A stretch of DNA of 63,365 bases, from contig WGMA01000019.1 of the NCBI GenBank assembly GCA_016125285.1, positions 1-63,365 of the forward strand, in the 5' to 3' direction. Below are positions 52,581-63,230 of the stretch, in pieces (the first letter of the stretch is position 1; each line of letters starts with the position of its first letter). The notes below the pieces were generated by a model, which had not been told where the DNA came from, did not search any database, and worked only from the letters and a program-made list of their open reading frames with translations. Made by a program: the position numbers and the translations under genes. Source of the DNA: Phycisphaera sp. GTDB taxonomy: Bacteria > Planctomycetota > Phycisphaerae > Phycisphaerales > Zrk34.

Positions 52581-52623
52581 AGAAAATGCAAAATGATAAA
52601 TGGTCAATGCAAAAGGCAAAATG
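52581..52623. repeat. AT-rich repeat words (GCAAAATG/AAATGG type)
   Basis: About 40 bases rich in A, with AATGCAAAATG, TAAATGG and GGCAAAATG words, in strong contrast to the GC-rich surroundings. The same words recur at 63047-63165. It lies between two convergent genes. Confidence 0.65.
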
Positions 52624-52632
52624 CCTGCGTGA

Positions 52633-53361
52633 TCAGCGCGCGCTGAGTGCGGTGCGCAGGGAGTCGACGATCGCGTGTGAAACGTCGGCGGGGAAATGCG
52701 GCGTGCCGCGTGCGTCGGTGAGCAGCAGGCCCTGATTCATTTCCAGTTCGATGCCGAGGTAGGCGTTGGCGGGGTGGACGCGGCGGAGCGCCGTGGTCAG
52801 GCCGTCGGCGATGCCGCGGTACGGGTAGTTCATGCGGACGCGGAGTTGCGGGGCCTCTTGGCGTATCGCGTCGCGCCACGCGTGGCAGATCGCTCGTTCG
52901 GCGCGGCGTGTCGGATCGTACAGCAGGCCGACGTCGGCGTTGCGGGTCACGCCGTTGAGCGACGGCGTGAAGCTGTGCACGCCGATGTGCACGACGCACG
53001 CGCCACCGGCGATCGCGTCGCACACGGCCGCCTCGACGGCGCGCCGGTGCGGCAGGTAATGCTCGTCGACGATCCGCCGCCTGTCGTCCTCCGGCAGGTC
53101 GCGCGTCACAGCGGAGAACAACGCGGGGTGATGCAGCGAACGGTTGGACTCGACAAGCAACCGCGTCACGTCGTGGTGCAACATCGGCGTGTCGAACGCA
53201 CGGGCGAGCACGCGGGCGAGCGGCAATGCGCCCGGGTCCCATCCGCGGTGTGACGCGAGCAGGGCGGCGTGTTTTACAAACAGCGGCGCGTACTTCGCCG
53301 GGACGCGATTGCCCGCGTGCTCACACGTGATCAGCAGGTGACGGGGTCTGTGTTTCGCCAT
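52633..53361 (-). CDS. N-formylglutamate amidohydrolase-like protein
   Basis: 242 residues from ATG 53361. Family blocks are LLITCEHAGNRVP, SHRGWDPGALPLA, VESNRSLHHPALFS, VVHIGVHSFTP and ELEMNQGLL. The family are zinc peptidase-like hydrolases that cut amide bonds to glutamate or similar. In this context the protein probably releases or trims a glutamyl product made by the ligases upstream. It is the last gene of the C39-RimK-GCS2 operon, after a 64-base gap. Confidence 0.87.
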   Translation of the reverse strand: MAKHRPRHLLITCEHAGNRVPAKYAPLFVKHAALLASHRGWDPGALPLARVLARAFDTPMLHHDVTRLLVESNRSLHHPALFSAVTRDLPEDDRRRIVDEHYLPHRRAVEAAVCDAIAGGACVVHIGVHSFTPSLNGVTRNADVGLLYDPTRRAERAICHAWRDAIRQEAPQLRVRMNYPYRGIADGLTTALRRVHPANAYLGIELEMNQGLLLTDARGTPHFPADVSHAIVDSLRTALSAR

Positions 53362-53388
53362 GTGAGATCCGCAGCATTCCGGGCGGCG

Positions 53389-53409
53389 CTGACAAGCTCC
53401 GCTTGTCAG
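53389..53409. repeat. Palindrome CTGACAAG-CTCCG-CTTGTCAG
   Basis: Eight-base perfect arms with a five-base loop in the short GCS2-FGase spacer (minus strand). It could stabilise or attenuate the operon transcript. Confidence 0.8.
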
Positions 53410-53425
53410 GGCCACCCCAGACCGC

Positions 53426-54698
<1,273 letters not shown>

Positions 54699-54709
<11 letters not shown>

Positions 54710-56171
54710 GGCGGTCGCCTCCGTTGCGCAGGTGTTCGATGCGGCGGAGGAACGACTGCATCACGCGGTCGTACAGCTCGCTCTTCAGCACGCGGTCCTC
54801 GTAGCCCGCCTCGAGGTTGGGGTTGTCGTTGACCTCGATGACGACGGCGCGGCTGCCGACCTGCTTGACGTCGACGCCGTACAGCCCGTCGCCCATCAGC
54901 TTCGCCGCACGCACCGCGACGCTGACCACGCGCTTCGGCGCGTCCTCCAGCCGCACGGCCTTGACGCTGCCGTACCGCCCGCCGCTCGCGTGGTCGACGA
55001 TCTGCCAGTGCTTCTTGGCCATGTGGTACTGACAGACGTGCAGCGGCTTGCCGTCGAGCACGCCCACCCGCCAGTCGAAGTCCGTCGGCATGAAGCCCTG
55101 CGCGACGACCAGGTCGGAGTCCGCGAGCAGCGCCGCGACCTTCTCGCGGTACTCGTCGACGGTCTCGGCCTTCGTCACGCCCATCGAGAACGCGCTGTCG
55201 GGCTGCTTGAGCACGATCGGCAGGCCGATCTGCTCGAGCACGGCGTCGACGTTGTCCTTGTGGATGATGCCCGTCGGCGGCGTCGGGATGCCCTTGAGCG
55301 TCAGCCGCTCGGCGAGGAACACCTTGTTGGCGCAGCGGGCGATCGACGCCGGGTCGTCGATCACCGCGAGCCCCGCGGCCTCGGCGCGGCGCGCGAAGCG
55401 GAACGTGTAGTGATCCACCGCGGTCGTCGTGCGGATGAACAGCGCGTCGTACTCGGCGATCGAGCCGTAGTCGTCGCGCGTGATCAGCTCCGCGGCGATG
55501 TCGTGACGCGCGGCGCTGCGGATGAACTTGTCGAGCGCGACCTCGTCGCTCGGCGGCGAGTCCTCGGCCGGGTCGTGCAGGATCGCCATGAAGTAGCGCG
55601 CCTTGCGCCCGGCGCGCCCGGACCACGACTTGTGCGTGAAGTACTTCGTCGCGGACTCCAGCACGGTCGAGCGGTGCGTGTCGGGCACCTCGTCGAAGCC
55701 GATCGCGCGGATGCCCTGCCACGTCCACTTGCCCTCGCGGTACACGAACTGCGCCCGCAGCATCGGGCTCGGGAACAGGTTGAACAGCCGCCGGCCCAGC
55801 GTGCGGTCACGCTTCGTGAGGGTGCGGCCGAAGTAGATGCTCAGCTCGAACCGCTCGGACTTGATCGGCCGGAGCGTCGTCTGGATCAGGTGGTCGAGCT
55901 CTTCGGTGATCACGCGGCTGAGCACCGGCGACTTCATGTCCTGGATGGTCACGATGTCGGGGCGCGGCTTGTGCCCGCGCGCCTCGGCGAGCAGCGACAC
56001 GTAGTAGCCCAGCGTCTGGTAGGCGTACGACCGGCACAGGTTCAGCACGCGCACGCCGCGCAGCTTGTTGTAGTTTGGGTCCGTCAGGTACGCGCGCGCC
56101 GCGACGATCTCGACGCCGGGTATCTGCAGCGGCCAGTTCGTGGGGTTGTTGACGACCAGAAGAAACCGCAT
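54699..56171 (-). CDS. RimK-like ATP-grasp ligase with RLAN N-terminal domain
   Basis: 490 residues from ATG 56171. The N-terminal part (to about residue 190; VVNNPTNWPLQIPGVEIVA, VLNLCRSYAYQTLGYYVSLLA) matches the RimK-like ATP-grasp N-terminal domain. The ATP-grasp core has NKVFLAERLTLKGIPTPPT, LPIVLKQPDSAFSMGV, DFDWRVGVLDGKPLHVCQY and VVIEVNDNPNLEAGYED with the metal-binding Glu-Asn. It should link an amino acid to a carboxyl group. It starts 1 base after the C39-like stop codon and overlaps the GCS2 gene. Confidence 0.92.
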
Positions 56172-56172
56172 G

Positions 56173-56910
56173 TCAGGCTCCGTTGTCCGTTGCGGCATCG
56201 GGGGCCGCCGAGTCGGCGTCGGGTGGCGTGAGGATCAGCAGCTTGGCGTCGTACGTCACGATGCCCAGCAGGATCGCCCCGACGAGGCGATCGATCCCGA
56301 TCTCGTAGTGGTGCCGCCCGGGTTCCGGCTTCTGCAGGAACGGGTCGGCGATGTGCGCCGTGCGGCGCTGACGGTCCAGGCCGTGCACGACGACGAAGTG
56401 CCCGGTCGGCTCGCCGAGCAGGTCGTCGGGCTGCATGTCGTCCTGCCGCTCGCGCACGCACTGATAGAGCCACGTCGCGTTGAGTCCGGCGATGAACGGG
56501 ATACCGCTCGACAGCAGATCGACGAGCAGCTCGTCGGTGATGTCGTTCATGTACAGCTCGCCGCCGGCCTCGAGGAACTCGATGTACGCCTCGGTCGCCG
56601 TGCGGAGCTTGTGCCGCGCCTTGACCGCGGCCTGGGCACGGAGGCGTTCGACGAGGTCGACCTCCGGGCCGAACCACGTGGGGTCGAACGTGCGCAGGTC
56701 GCAGGTATAGATCGTCGCGCCGTATCCGCGCTGCATCGCGTGCAGCGCGAGCATCACCGCGAGCGTGCCGCCGCCGGGCAGTCGGCGCGTCTCGTCGATG
56801 ACCTGCTCCAGCGACAGGTCCACGCCGAAGTGGCGGTACATCGCGTGCAGACACGCGGGCCCGCAGGTCAGCAGGTCGGGCTGCGGCGTGATGGTAAACG
56901 GGATCTCCAT
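56173..56910 (-). CDS. Peptidase C39-like cysteine protease
   Basis: 245 residues from ATG 56910. The papain-like site is ITPQPDLLTCGPACLHAMY (oxyanion Gln10, catalytic Cys16), GHFVVVHGLD (His) and AHIADPF (Asp/Asn position). No bacteriocin-export ABC domains are attached. It has no signal peptide. In other bacteria this type is a neighbour of RLAN-RimK ligases, sometimes fused to GNAT. It may cleave or transfer a peptide bond in the product. Confidence 0.85.
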   Translation of the reverse strand: MEIPFTITPQPDLLTCGPACLHAMYRHFGVDLSLEQVIDETRRLPGGGTLAVMLALHAMQRGYGATIYTCDLRTFDPTWFGPEVDLVERLRAQAAVKARHKLRTATEAYIEFLEAGGELYMNDITDELLVDLLSSGIPFIAGLNATWLYQCVRERQDDMQPDDLLGEPTGHFVVVHGLDRQRRTAHIADPFLQKPEPGRHHYEIGIDRLVGAILLGIVTYDAKLLILTPPDADSAAPDAATDNGA

Positions 56911-56983
56911 AAGCGGAGACAATAGCGACGCTGACCGTGAAAAGAAAAGAAAGCGGATAAAAAAGAGTGGCCGCCGTCGCCGG

Positions 56984-57268
56984 TCAGTGACGACCGGGGT
57001 CGAAATCCTCGTCGTCGTCGTGACCGACCGGATCGTCGTCAACCCGGACACGCTGGGCCGATTCGCTCCAGACGTCGCGGTCGGCGCCGTCGCCCGTCGA
57101 TCCGCCTCCGGCAAGGTAATTGCGTCGCACCGACCGCGTAATCGAGCGGATGACGAGCGTGCCTATTGTGAAGACGATCACCAGCAGGATGGCGCCGAGC
57201 GCCACCATGGCCCAGTGCTGGGTCTTGGGGTCCACGGCGGAAGCGGTTTGGGCCAACAGCTCAACCAT
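56984..57268 (-). CDS. Hypothetical small membrane protein (94 aa)
   Basis: One membrane helix (MVALGAILLVIVFTIGTLVI) near residues 20-39, followed by a basic RSITRSVRRNY and a very acidic tail (DDDPVGHDDDEDFDP). The family is not recognised. It is 73 bases upstream of the C39-like gene on the same strand and may belong to that operon. Confidence 0.6.
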   Translation of the reverse strand: MVELLAQTASAVDPKTQHWAMVALGAILLVIVFTIGTLVIRSITRSVRRNYLAGGGSTGDGADRDVWSESAQRVRVDDDPVGHDDDEDFDPGRH

Positions 57269-57384
57269 ACTATAATTCTAACCGATCGGGTCCCTGCGCC
57301 GAGCTTCGAGGTGTCGGCCGCCCGACAGCCCATCCCGACGGTGCGTACGACGAAGTGACTTCGACTCTATCGAGGCTCCAGGCA

Positions 57385-59697
57385 ATGATCCAACGTAAGA
57401 AACCAGCGTGGCTCGCGATGGCCGCGGCGTTCCTGTGTGTGGCGACCGCGTGCGTGGCGGAGCGTCAGGTCTCCGAGCCTCAGACCGTCGCCGTCAGCGC
57501 CCCGGCCGGACCCTACAGCCAGCTGTCGAACGACGTGTGGGGCCTGGCGTCCGAGGGCAAGCTGGACGACGTGTGGACGCGCGTGCGCGCGCTGACCAAG
57601 GCCGACGACCAGGCCAACCCCGCCGTCAGCACCCTCACCAGGGACCTCGCCCGCCACGACGTGCTCGAGACGGGCCGCCGCGCCAAGGACCAGGAGCAGT
57701 ACGACAAGGCGATGGGCGAGATGCGCAAGTTCGCCGCCGAGGACAAGCTCGTCGACGCGCTGACCGCCGCGGTCCAGGCCACCGACGTGATCGACGACCC
57801 GATGAAGGTCATCAACGACCCGCAGGTGCAGACGCTGGAGAAGAAGGCCGCCGACGCCGCCGCCGGGTTCGAGAAGCAGGGGCGCTGGACGCGGGCGCTG
57901 GCGTTGTACCAGCGGCTGAGCCTGCTGTACGACGACCGCAACACCTACGCCGACCAGGTCAAACGCGTCAGCCAGCACGTCTCGCTGCTCGGGCTGTACG
58001 CGCCCGAGGTGCTGTTCGAGCTCTACAAGAAGGACGCCGCCGAGCGCGGCGACCCCGAGCCCGAGCCGTGGGCCATGGACGCCGACCGCTGGCAGACCCA
58101 GCTCCAGGACATCGACTCGATGCTGCTGACCGACTCGCTGCTCCGCGCCCAGTCGCGGCACGTCGAGGGCGCCACCTACAAGCAGCTCGTCACCGGAGGC
58201 ATCGACGGCCTGCGCGTCTTCTTCGACACGCGCGGCCTCGAAGAGGCCTTCCCCACGCTCAAGGACGCCGCGAAGGTCAAGACCTTCACCGACTTCCTCG
58301 ACGAGACACGCAACACGATCGACAAGCGCGAGCTGCCGATGGGCCTGGCCGACACCACCAGCACCCTCACCCGCATCATGAAGATGAACGAGGACACCGT
58401 GCAGCTGCCCGAGAAGGTCATCGTGCACGAGTTCGGCAACGGCGCGATGCGCACGCTCGACGAGTTCACCGCGATCATCTGGCCCCACGCCAAGATGCAG
58501 TTCGACAAGGCCATCACCGGCAACTTCTCCGGCGTCGGCATCCAGATCACCCTCGTCAACCGACAGCTCACCGTCGTCACGCCCCTCGAGGACACGCCCG
58601 CGCTCAAGGCCGGCATCAAGCCCGGCGACCAGATCGTCACCATCGACGGCAAGTCGACCGTCGGCATCGGCCTCGACCAGGCCGTCGACAAGATCACCGG
58701 CGAACAGGGCTCGCAGGTCAAGCTCGGCATCAAGACGCCCAGCACCGACAAGACCCGCGAGGTCACGCTGACGCGCTCGTCGATCAAGGTCGTGTCGGTC
58801 AAGGGCTGGGAGCGACTGCCCGGCGGCGACTGGAACTGCTACGTCGACAAGGCCGACCGCATCGGCTACGTCCGCGTGACCAACTTCGGGCCCAACACCG
58901 CCGACGAAATCGACGCACAGGTCAAGCCGATGATCGAGGGCGACGGGCTCAACGGTCTGATCATCGACCTGCGGATGAACCCCGGCGGACGCCTCGACGC
59001 GGCCATCGACGTGTCCAACCGATTCCTCGACAAGGGCACCATCGTCTCGACGACGCAGAAGATGCTCACCGGTGACGAGTGGAAGGCCGACGCCGACGAG
59101 TCGCACACCTACCCCAACGTGCCCGTCATCGTCATGGTCAACGGCTCCAGCGCCTCGGCCAGCGAGATCGTCTCCGGGTGCCTGCAGGCGCATCACCGCG
59201 CGTTGATCGTCGGGCAGCGCAGCTTCGGCAAGGGGTCCGTGCAGCACCTGTTCCGCATCGGCTTCGACAAGGCGTACCTCAAGCTCACCACGCAGTACTA
59301 CAAGCTGCCCGACGGCCGCATCATCCACCGCCGCCCCGGCGCCGAGATGTGGGGCATCGAGCCCGACGTGAAGGTCCGCATGTCCGACCGCCAGACCGCC
59401 GCGATCCTCCGCGCCCGCACGTACCTCGACATCCTCCGCGAGAAGGGCGAGAAGATCGATCCCAAGCAGTTCCTCAACGACGCCGCGGCCGAGAAGAAGG
59501 ACGACAAGAACGCCGACCCCGCCGACGCCGAGGAAGCGAAGGAAGAGCCGCTGGCCAGCGTCTCGGAGATCCTCACACGCGGCATGGACCCGCAGCTCGA
59601 AACCGCGCTGCTGCTGCTCAAGACACGCGTGCTGAACCAGGTCGCCACCGCCGCACTCCCGCTCGACAAGGCGCGCGCCGACAAGGCCACGCAGTGA
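57385..59697 (+). CDS. S41 family C-terminal processing peptidase
   Basis: 770 residues from ATG 57385. The N-terminus is a signal peptide (WLAMAAAFLCVATACVAE, possibly a lipobox TAC). A helical repeat-rich region covers about the first 380 residues. A PDZ domain follows (GVGIQITLVNRQLTVVTPLED, AGIKPGDQIVTIDG). The S41 domain has DLRMNPGGRLDAAI, the catalytic Ser in NGSSASASEIVSG and the Lys in GQRSFGKGSVQ. It degrades or matures periplasmic proteins. The long N-terminal helical region is unusual for CtpA-type enzymes. Confidence 0.9.
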   Translation: MIQRKKPAWLAMAAAFLCVATACVAERQVSEPQTVAVSAPAGPYSQLSNDVWGLASEGKLDDVWTRVRALTKADDQANPAVSTLTRDLARHDVLETGRRAKDQEQYDKAMGEMRKFAAEDKLVDALTAAVQATDVIDDPMKVINDPQVQTLEKKAADAAAGFEKQGRWTRALALYQRLSLLYDDRNTYADQVKRVSQHVSLLGLYAPEVLFELYKKDAAERGDPEPEPWAMDADRWQTQLQDIDSMLLTDSLLRAQSRHVEGATYKQLVTGGIDGLRVFFDTRGLEEAFPTLKDAAKVKTFTDFLDETRNTIDKRELPMGLADTTSTLTRIMKMNEDTVQLPEKVIVHEFGNGAMRTLDEFTAIIWPHAKMQFDKAITGNFSGVGIQITLVNRQLTVVTPLEDTPALKAGIKPGDQIVTIDGKSTVGIGLDQAVDKITGEQGSQVKLGIKTPSTDKTREVTLTRSSIKVVSVKGWERLPGGDWNCYVDKADRIGYVRVTNFGPNTADEIDAQVKPMIEGDGLNGLIIDLRMNPGGRLDAAIDVSNRFLDKGTIVSTTQKMLTGDEWKADADESHTYPNVPVIVMVNGSSASASEIVSGCLQAHHRALIVGQRSFGKGSVQHLFRIGFDKAYLKLTTQYYKLPDGRIIHRRPGAEMWGIEPDVKVRMSDRQTAAILRARTYLDILREKGEKIDPKQFLNDAAAEKKDDKNADPADAEEAKEEPLASVSEILTRGMDPQLETALLLLKTRVLNQVATAALPLDKARADKATQ

Positions 59698-59732
59698 TCG
59701 ACTGATCATGACTTTCTCCCCTGGATTTCACG

Positions 59733-59760
59733 CAGGGCCGGGTCACGCGACTCGGCCCTG
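59733..59760. terminator. Bidirectional terminator-like hairpin between S41 and pckG
   Basis: CAGGGCCG (59733-59740) pairs with CGGCCCTG (59753-59760) and the stem can extend into the loop. It lies between two convergent genes, but neither side has a long U-run, so termination is only likely, not certain. Confidence 0.5.
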
Positions 59761-59781
59761 TTGCGTTCGTGCGCCGCGATC

Positions 59782-61602
59782 CTACCCCTTGTCCGACTCG
59801 ACGCGGCGGTGCAGGTCGGCGAGTTCTTCGCGCAGGGCCTGCGGCAGACGGTCGCCGAACTTCGCGTAGTGCTGGTCGATGAGGTCCAGCTCGTGCAGCC
59901 AGCCGTCGTGGTCGACGCGCATCAGTTCTTCGAGGTCGGCGGCGGGCATGTCGAGGCCGTCGACGTCGAGGGCGCCCTCGGCGGGCAGGTAGCCGATCGG
60001 CGTGTCGACGACGTCGGCGTCGCCGGTGCATCGGTCGACGACGAACTTGAGCACGCGGCTGTTCTCGCCGAAGCCGGGCCACAGCCAGCGGCCGTCGTCA
60101 CCCTTGCGGAACCAGTTGACGTAGAAGATGCGCGGCATGTTGCCCCAGTCGCTGTCGGTCGCGCCGCCGCGCTTGCCCATGTCGAGCCAGTGCTGCCAGT
60201 AGTCGCCCATGTGGTAGCCGCAGAACGGCAGCATCGCCATCGGGTCGCGGCGCAGGTCGCCGACGGACCCGGCCGCGGCGGCGGTCTTCTCGCTGCCCAT
60301 CACCGAGCCCATGAACGTGCCGTGGCGCCAGCTGCGCGCCTCGGTCACCAGCGGCACGACGGACGCGCGGCGCCCGCCGAACAGGATCGCGTCGATCGGC
60401 ACGCCGGCCGGGTCTTCCCACTCCGGCGCGATCACCGGGCACTGCGACGCCGGGGCGGTGAAACGCGCGTTGGGGTGCCCGGCCTTGACGTCCGTGCCGG
60501 GCGTCCAGTCGTTGCCCTTCCAGTCGATCAGGTGCGCCGGCGGCTCGTCGGTCATGCCTTCCCACCACACGTCGCCGTCGTCGGTCAGCGCGACGTTGGT
60601 GAAGATCGCGTTCTCGTCGAACGAACGCATCGCGTTGTAGTTAGTCTTGTCGGACGTGCCGGGCGCGACGCCGAAGAACCCGTACTCGGGGTTGATCGCG
60701 TGCAGGCGTCCGTCGGCGCCGAACTTCATCCAGGCGATGTCGTCGCCGACGGTCTCGACCTTCCATCCGGGCAGCGTGGGCTGCAGCATCGCGAGGTTGG
60801 TCTTGCCGCACGCCGACGGGAACGCGCCGGCGACGTACTTCACGACGTTGTCGGGGCTCGTGAGCTTGAGGATGAGCATGTGCTCGGCGAGCCATCCCTG
60901 CTCGCGCGCCATGACCGACGCGATCCGCAGGGCGAAGCACTTCTTGCCGAGCAGCGCGTTGCCGCCGTAGCCCGAGCCGTACGACCAGATCTCCTTGGTC
61001 TCGGGGAAGTGCACGATGTACTTGTTCTCCGAGTCGCAGGGCCAGGTCACGTCGGAGCGGCCGTCGCTCAGCGGGTAGCCGACGCTGTGCACGCAGGGCA
61101 CGAACGCGCCGTCCTCGCCGAGCACCTCGAGCACGTCCTGGCCGATGCGCGCCATGATGCGCATGTTGCACACGACGTAGGGCGAGTCGGTCAGCTGCAC
61201 GCCGACGTGCGCGATGGGCGAGCCGATCGGCCCCATCGAGTACGGGATGACGTACATCGTCCGCCCGGCCATGCAACCGCGGAACAGCTCGGTGAGCTTG
61301 TCCATCATGTCGGCCGGGTCGTGCCAGTTGTTGGTCGGCCCGGCGTCGGCCTCGTCGGCGGAGCAGATGAACGTGCGGTCCTCGACGCGCGCCACGTCCG
61401 CCGGGTCGGACCGGCACAGGTAGCTGTTCGGGCGCAGCTTCTCGTCGAGCCGGATGAACGACCCGGCCTCGACGAGCTTTTCGGCCATCTGGTCGTATTC
61501 TTCTTCCGAGCCGTCGCACCAGTGGATGTCGCGCGGCTCGGTGAGCTCGGCGATGCGGTCCACCCACTGGGTGAGCTTGCGGTGTTGGGTCACGGTCGGC
61601 AT
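59782..61602 (-). CDS. pckG: Phosphoenolpyruvate carboxykinase (GTP)
   Basis: 606 residues from ATG 61602, with AAAGGA upstream. The diagnostic P-loop with reactive cysteine is [12 protein letters not shown] (residues 261-272, Cys265). Further markers are [37 protein letters not shown] and [15 protein letters not shown]. It converts oxaloacetate and GTP to PEP, CO2 and GDP, the entry step of gluconeogenesis. Confidence 0.97.
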   Translation of the reverse strand: MPTVTQHRKLTQWVDRIAELTEPRDIHWCDGSEEEYDQMAEKLVEAGSFIRLDEKLRPNSYLCRSDPADVARVEDRTFICSADEADAGPTNNWHDPADMMDKLTELFRGCMAGRTMYVIPYSMGPIGSPIAHVGVQLTDSPYVVCNMRIMARIGQDVLEVLGEDGAFVPCVHSVGYPLSDGRSDVTWPCDSENKYIVHFPETKEIWSYGSGYGGNALLGKKCFALRIASVMAREQGWLAEHMLILKLTSPDNVVKYVAGAFPSACGKTNLAMLQPTLPGWKVETVGDDIAWMKFGADGRLHAINPEYGFFGVAPGTSDKTNYNAMRSFDENAIFTNVALTDDGDVWWEGMTDEPPAHLIDWKGNDWTPGTDVKAGHPNARFTAPASQCPVIAPEWEDPAGVPIDAILFGGRRASVVPLVTEARSWRHGTFMGSVMGSEKTAAAAGSVGDLRRDPMAMLPFCGYHMGDYWQHWLDMGKRGGATDSDWGNMPRIFYVNWFRKGDDGRWLWPGFGENSRVLKFVVDRCTGDADVVDTPIGYLPAEGALDVDGLDMPAADLEELMRVDHDGWLHELDLIDQHYAKFGDRLPQALREELADLHRRVESDKG

Positions 61603-61745
61603 GGCGGTCGAATCCTTTCTGTGTCCCTCGCGTGAACGGTGTCGCGTCGTCGCGGCCGAGCGATCGGTCGACGGAAACAAACGTATCGTCACGCGGTGAA
61701 GTCTGTGTAGCGGTGATTCCCCAAAAAGCCGCGACGCCCGGGGCC

Positions 61746-62288
61746 TTACTTGCGCTCGGGCAGCTTCAGCTCGACCTTCTTGCCGCGCTCACGGATACGG
61801 ATCGTCACCTCCCGAGCGCGGAGGAACATCAGCGTGAAGGTCTTGGGCTCCTCGGCCTTGATCATCTCAACCCACTTGGGTTTGTCGTAGGTCAGTTCCT
61901 TGTTGTTCAGCTTGAACACCTCGTGGTGCGGCTCGCCGCCGAGGCCGAGGCGGTATCGCTTGTCGGCCTCGAGACGCAGCTCGAAACGCTGGGTGCCCGA
62001 CCGGAAGTAAAACGTCTGCACGTCGGTGACGACCTCGACGGAGACCTCGCCCTCGCGGAACGCTTCCTTGTTGAACTCGATGACCGGCTCGCGGCCAGAG
62101 TCGATGTCGAACGTCAGCTCGTCGCCCTTGTCGTTGACGGTCCACGCCATGTTGGTCGGCGAGTCGGTCAGGTAATTCGACTTGGGATCGGACGCGGCGT
62201 GGAGCACGCCGGTGGTGACAGCGGTGACGATCAGCGCAGCGATCACGGGCAGGATGCGTACGACGGGTTGCCGGTTGGCGTGGCGCAT
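61746..62288 (-). CDS. Hypothetical secreted protein (180 aa)
   Basis: A signal peptide ([25 protein letters not shown]) is followed by a beta-rich, charged domain ([40 protein letters not shown]). Its function is not known. It starts 17 bases after the nuoB stop codon on the same strand, in the place where nuoC would be expected. Confidence 0.65.
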   Translation of the reverse strand: MRHANRQPVVRILPVIAALIVTAVTTGVLHAASDPKSNYLTDSPTNMAWTVNDKGDELTFDIDSGREPVIEFNKEAFREGEVSVEVVTDVQTFYFRSGTQRFELRLEADKRYRLGLGGEPHHEVFKLNNKELTYDKPKWVEMIKAEEPKTFTLMFLRAREVTIRIRERGKKVELKLPERK

Positions 62289-62305
62289 TTCTCGCGTGTC
62301 CGTGA

Positions 62306-62881
62306 TTACGAAGCGGCGCCGCCGACGGTCAGCGGCACCGGCTGCGGGCGCGTGGCGTGCGTCGGCTGGACGGCGATGCCCAGCGGCTGACGCAGCCCGC
62401 CCTGCGGCGGCAGGCCGTCGCGGTCGATGATCTTCTGAATGGTCATGACGGCCTCGATCAGCGTCTCGGGGCGCGGCGGGCAGCCGGGCACGTAGACGTC
62501 GACGGGGATGTACTGGTCGATGCCCTGCACGACCGCGTAGGTGTCAAACACGCCGCCGGTCGAGGCGCAGGCGCCCATCGAGATGACCCACTTCGGCTCG
62601 GTCATCTGCTTGTAGATCCGTTGAAGCACGGGCATCATCTTGACGCTCACGCGGCCGGCGACGACCAGCAGGTCGGCCTGACGCGGGCTGAACCGGGCGA
62701 CCTCGGCGCCGAAGCGCGACAGGTCGGTGCGGCTGCACGCCGTGGCCATGAACTCGATGCCGCAGCACGCGGTGGCGAACGGCAGCGGCCACACGCTCGA
62801 GCGGCGACCCCAGTTGATCACCTCGCGCAGGCGCGTCAGCACGTAGTTGTCCGTGTTGGCCGTTGTGATTACTTCCGCCAT
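62306..62881 (-). CDS. nuoB: NADH-quinone oxidoreductase subunit B
   Basis: 191 residues. The N2 iron-sulfur cluster ligands are Cys39 and Cys40 in [10 protein letters not shown], Cys105 in SMGACAST and Cys134 in PGCPPRP. All four are present, so the subunit should be functional. Neither nuoA (upstream) nor nuoC (downstream) is adjacent, so it is isolated from a nuo operon. Confidence 0.95.
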   Translation of the reverse strand: MAEVITTANTDNYVLTRLREVINWGRRSSVWPLPFATACCGIEFMATACSRTDLSRFGAEVARFSPRQADLLVVAGRVSVKMMPVLQRIYKQMTEPKWVISMGACASTGGVFDTYAVVQGIDQYIPVDVYVPGCPPRPETLIEAVMTIQKIIDRDGLPPQGGLRQPLGIAVQPTHATRPQPVPLTVGGAAS

Positions 62882-63230
62882 CAGATCACTCCTTTGCGGG
62901 ACGCCGGGTCACTAGCGGGGGTCCCAACGGGATTATAACGGCACGCCGCCATGCTTGCTACGCAGGCCGGTGGGGTCGCGTTCGGACCGAAACGGGGCGG
63001 CGGCGGGCGCGTCAGGGGCGCACGGGGGCGGGTAGGGGCATTCAGTTTCCATTTGCCAGTTTCCATTTGTCGTTTTCCATTTTGAGGGGGGGGGAGGGGG
63101 GCGCCGACGCAGAACGCGTCGGCAAGGCAAAGTGCAAAATGAAAAGTGAAAATTGCAAAATGAGGATCTCCCGGCGTCGGCGCGTACGTTGTCTGGCGAA
63201 TTGGTCATGCATCGGCCCTCTATAAGGAGG
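62882..63230. other. Repeat-rich intergenic stretch (349 bases) between nuoB and transposase end
   Basis: There is no convincing gene. It contains a G-run (nine G, A, six G at 63086-63101), a palindrome (63103-63123) and AT-rich words. This looks like debris next to a mobile element. Confidence 0.6.
63047..63165. repeat. Inverted pair of AT-rich word clusters around a G-run and a palindrome
   Basis: The left cluster (63047-63084) has repeated TTTCCATTT words. The right cluster (63125-63165) has GCAAAATG and AAAAGTG words, broadly inverted relative to the left. Between them lie the G-run and GCCGACGC-AGAAC-GCGTCGGC (63103-63123). The GCAAAATG word also occurs at 52581-52623. Confidence 0.6.

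Noticed and set aside
56173-56910. Bacteriocin-processing C39 exporter
   Set aside because: The C39-like domain stands alone with no ABC transporter domains, and no double-glycine leader peptide gene was seen nearby. The ligase neighbours point to an amidoligase role instead.
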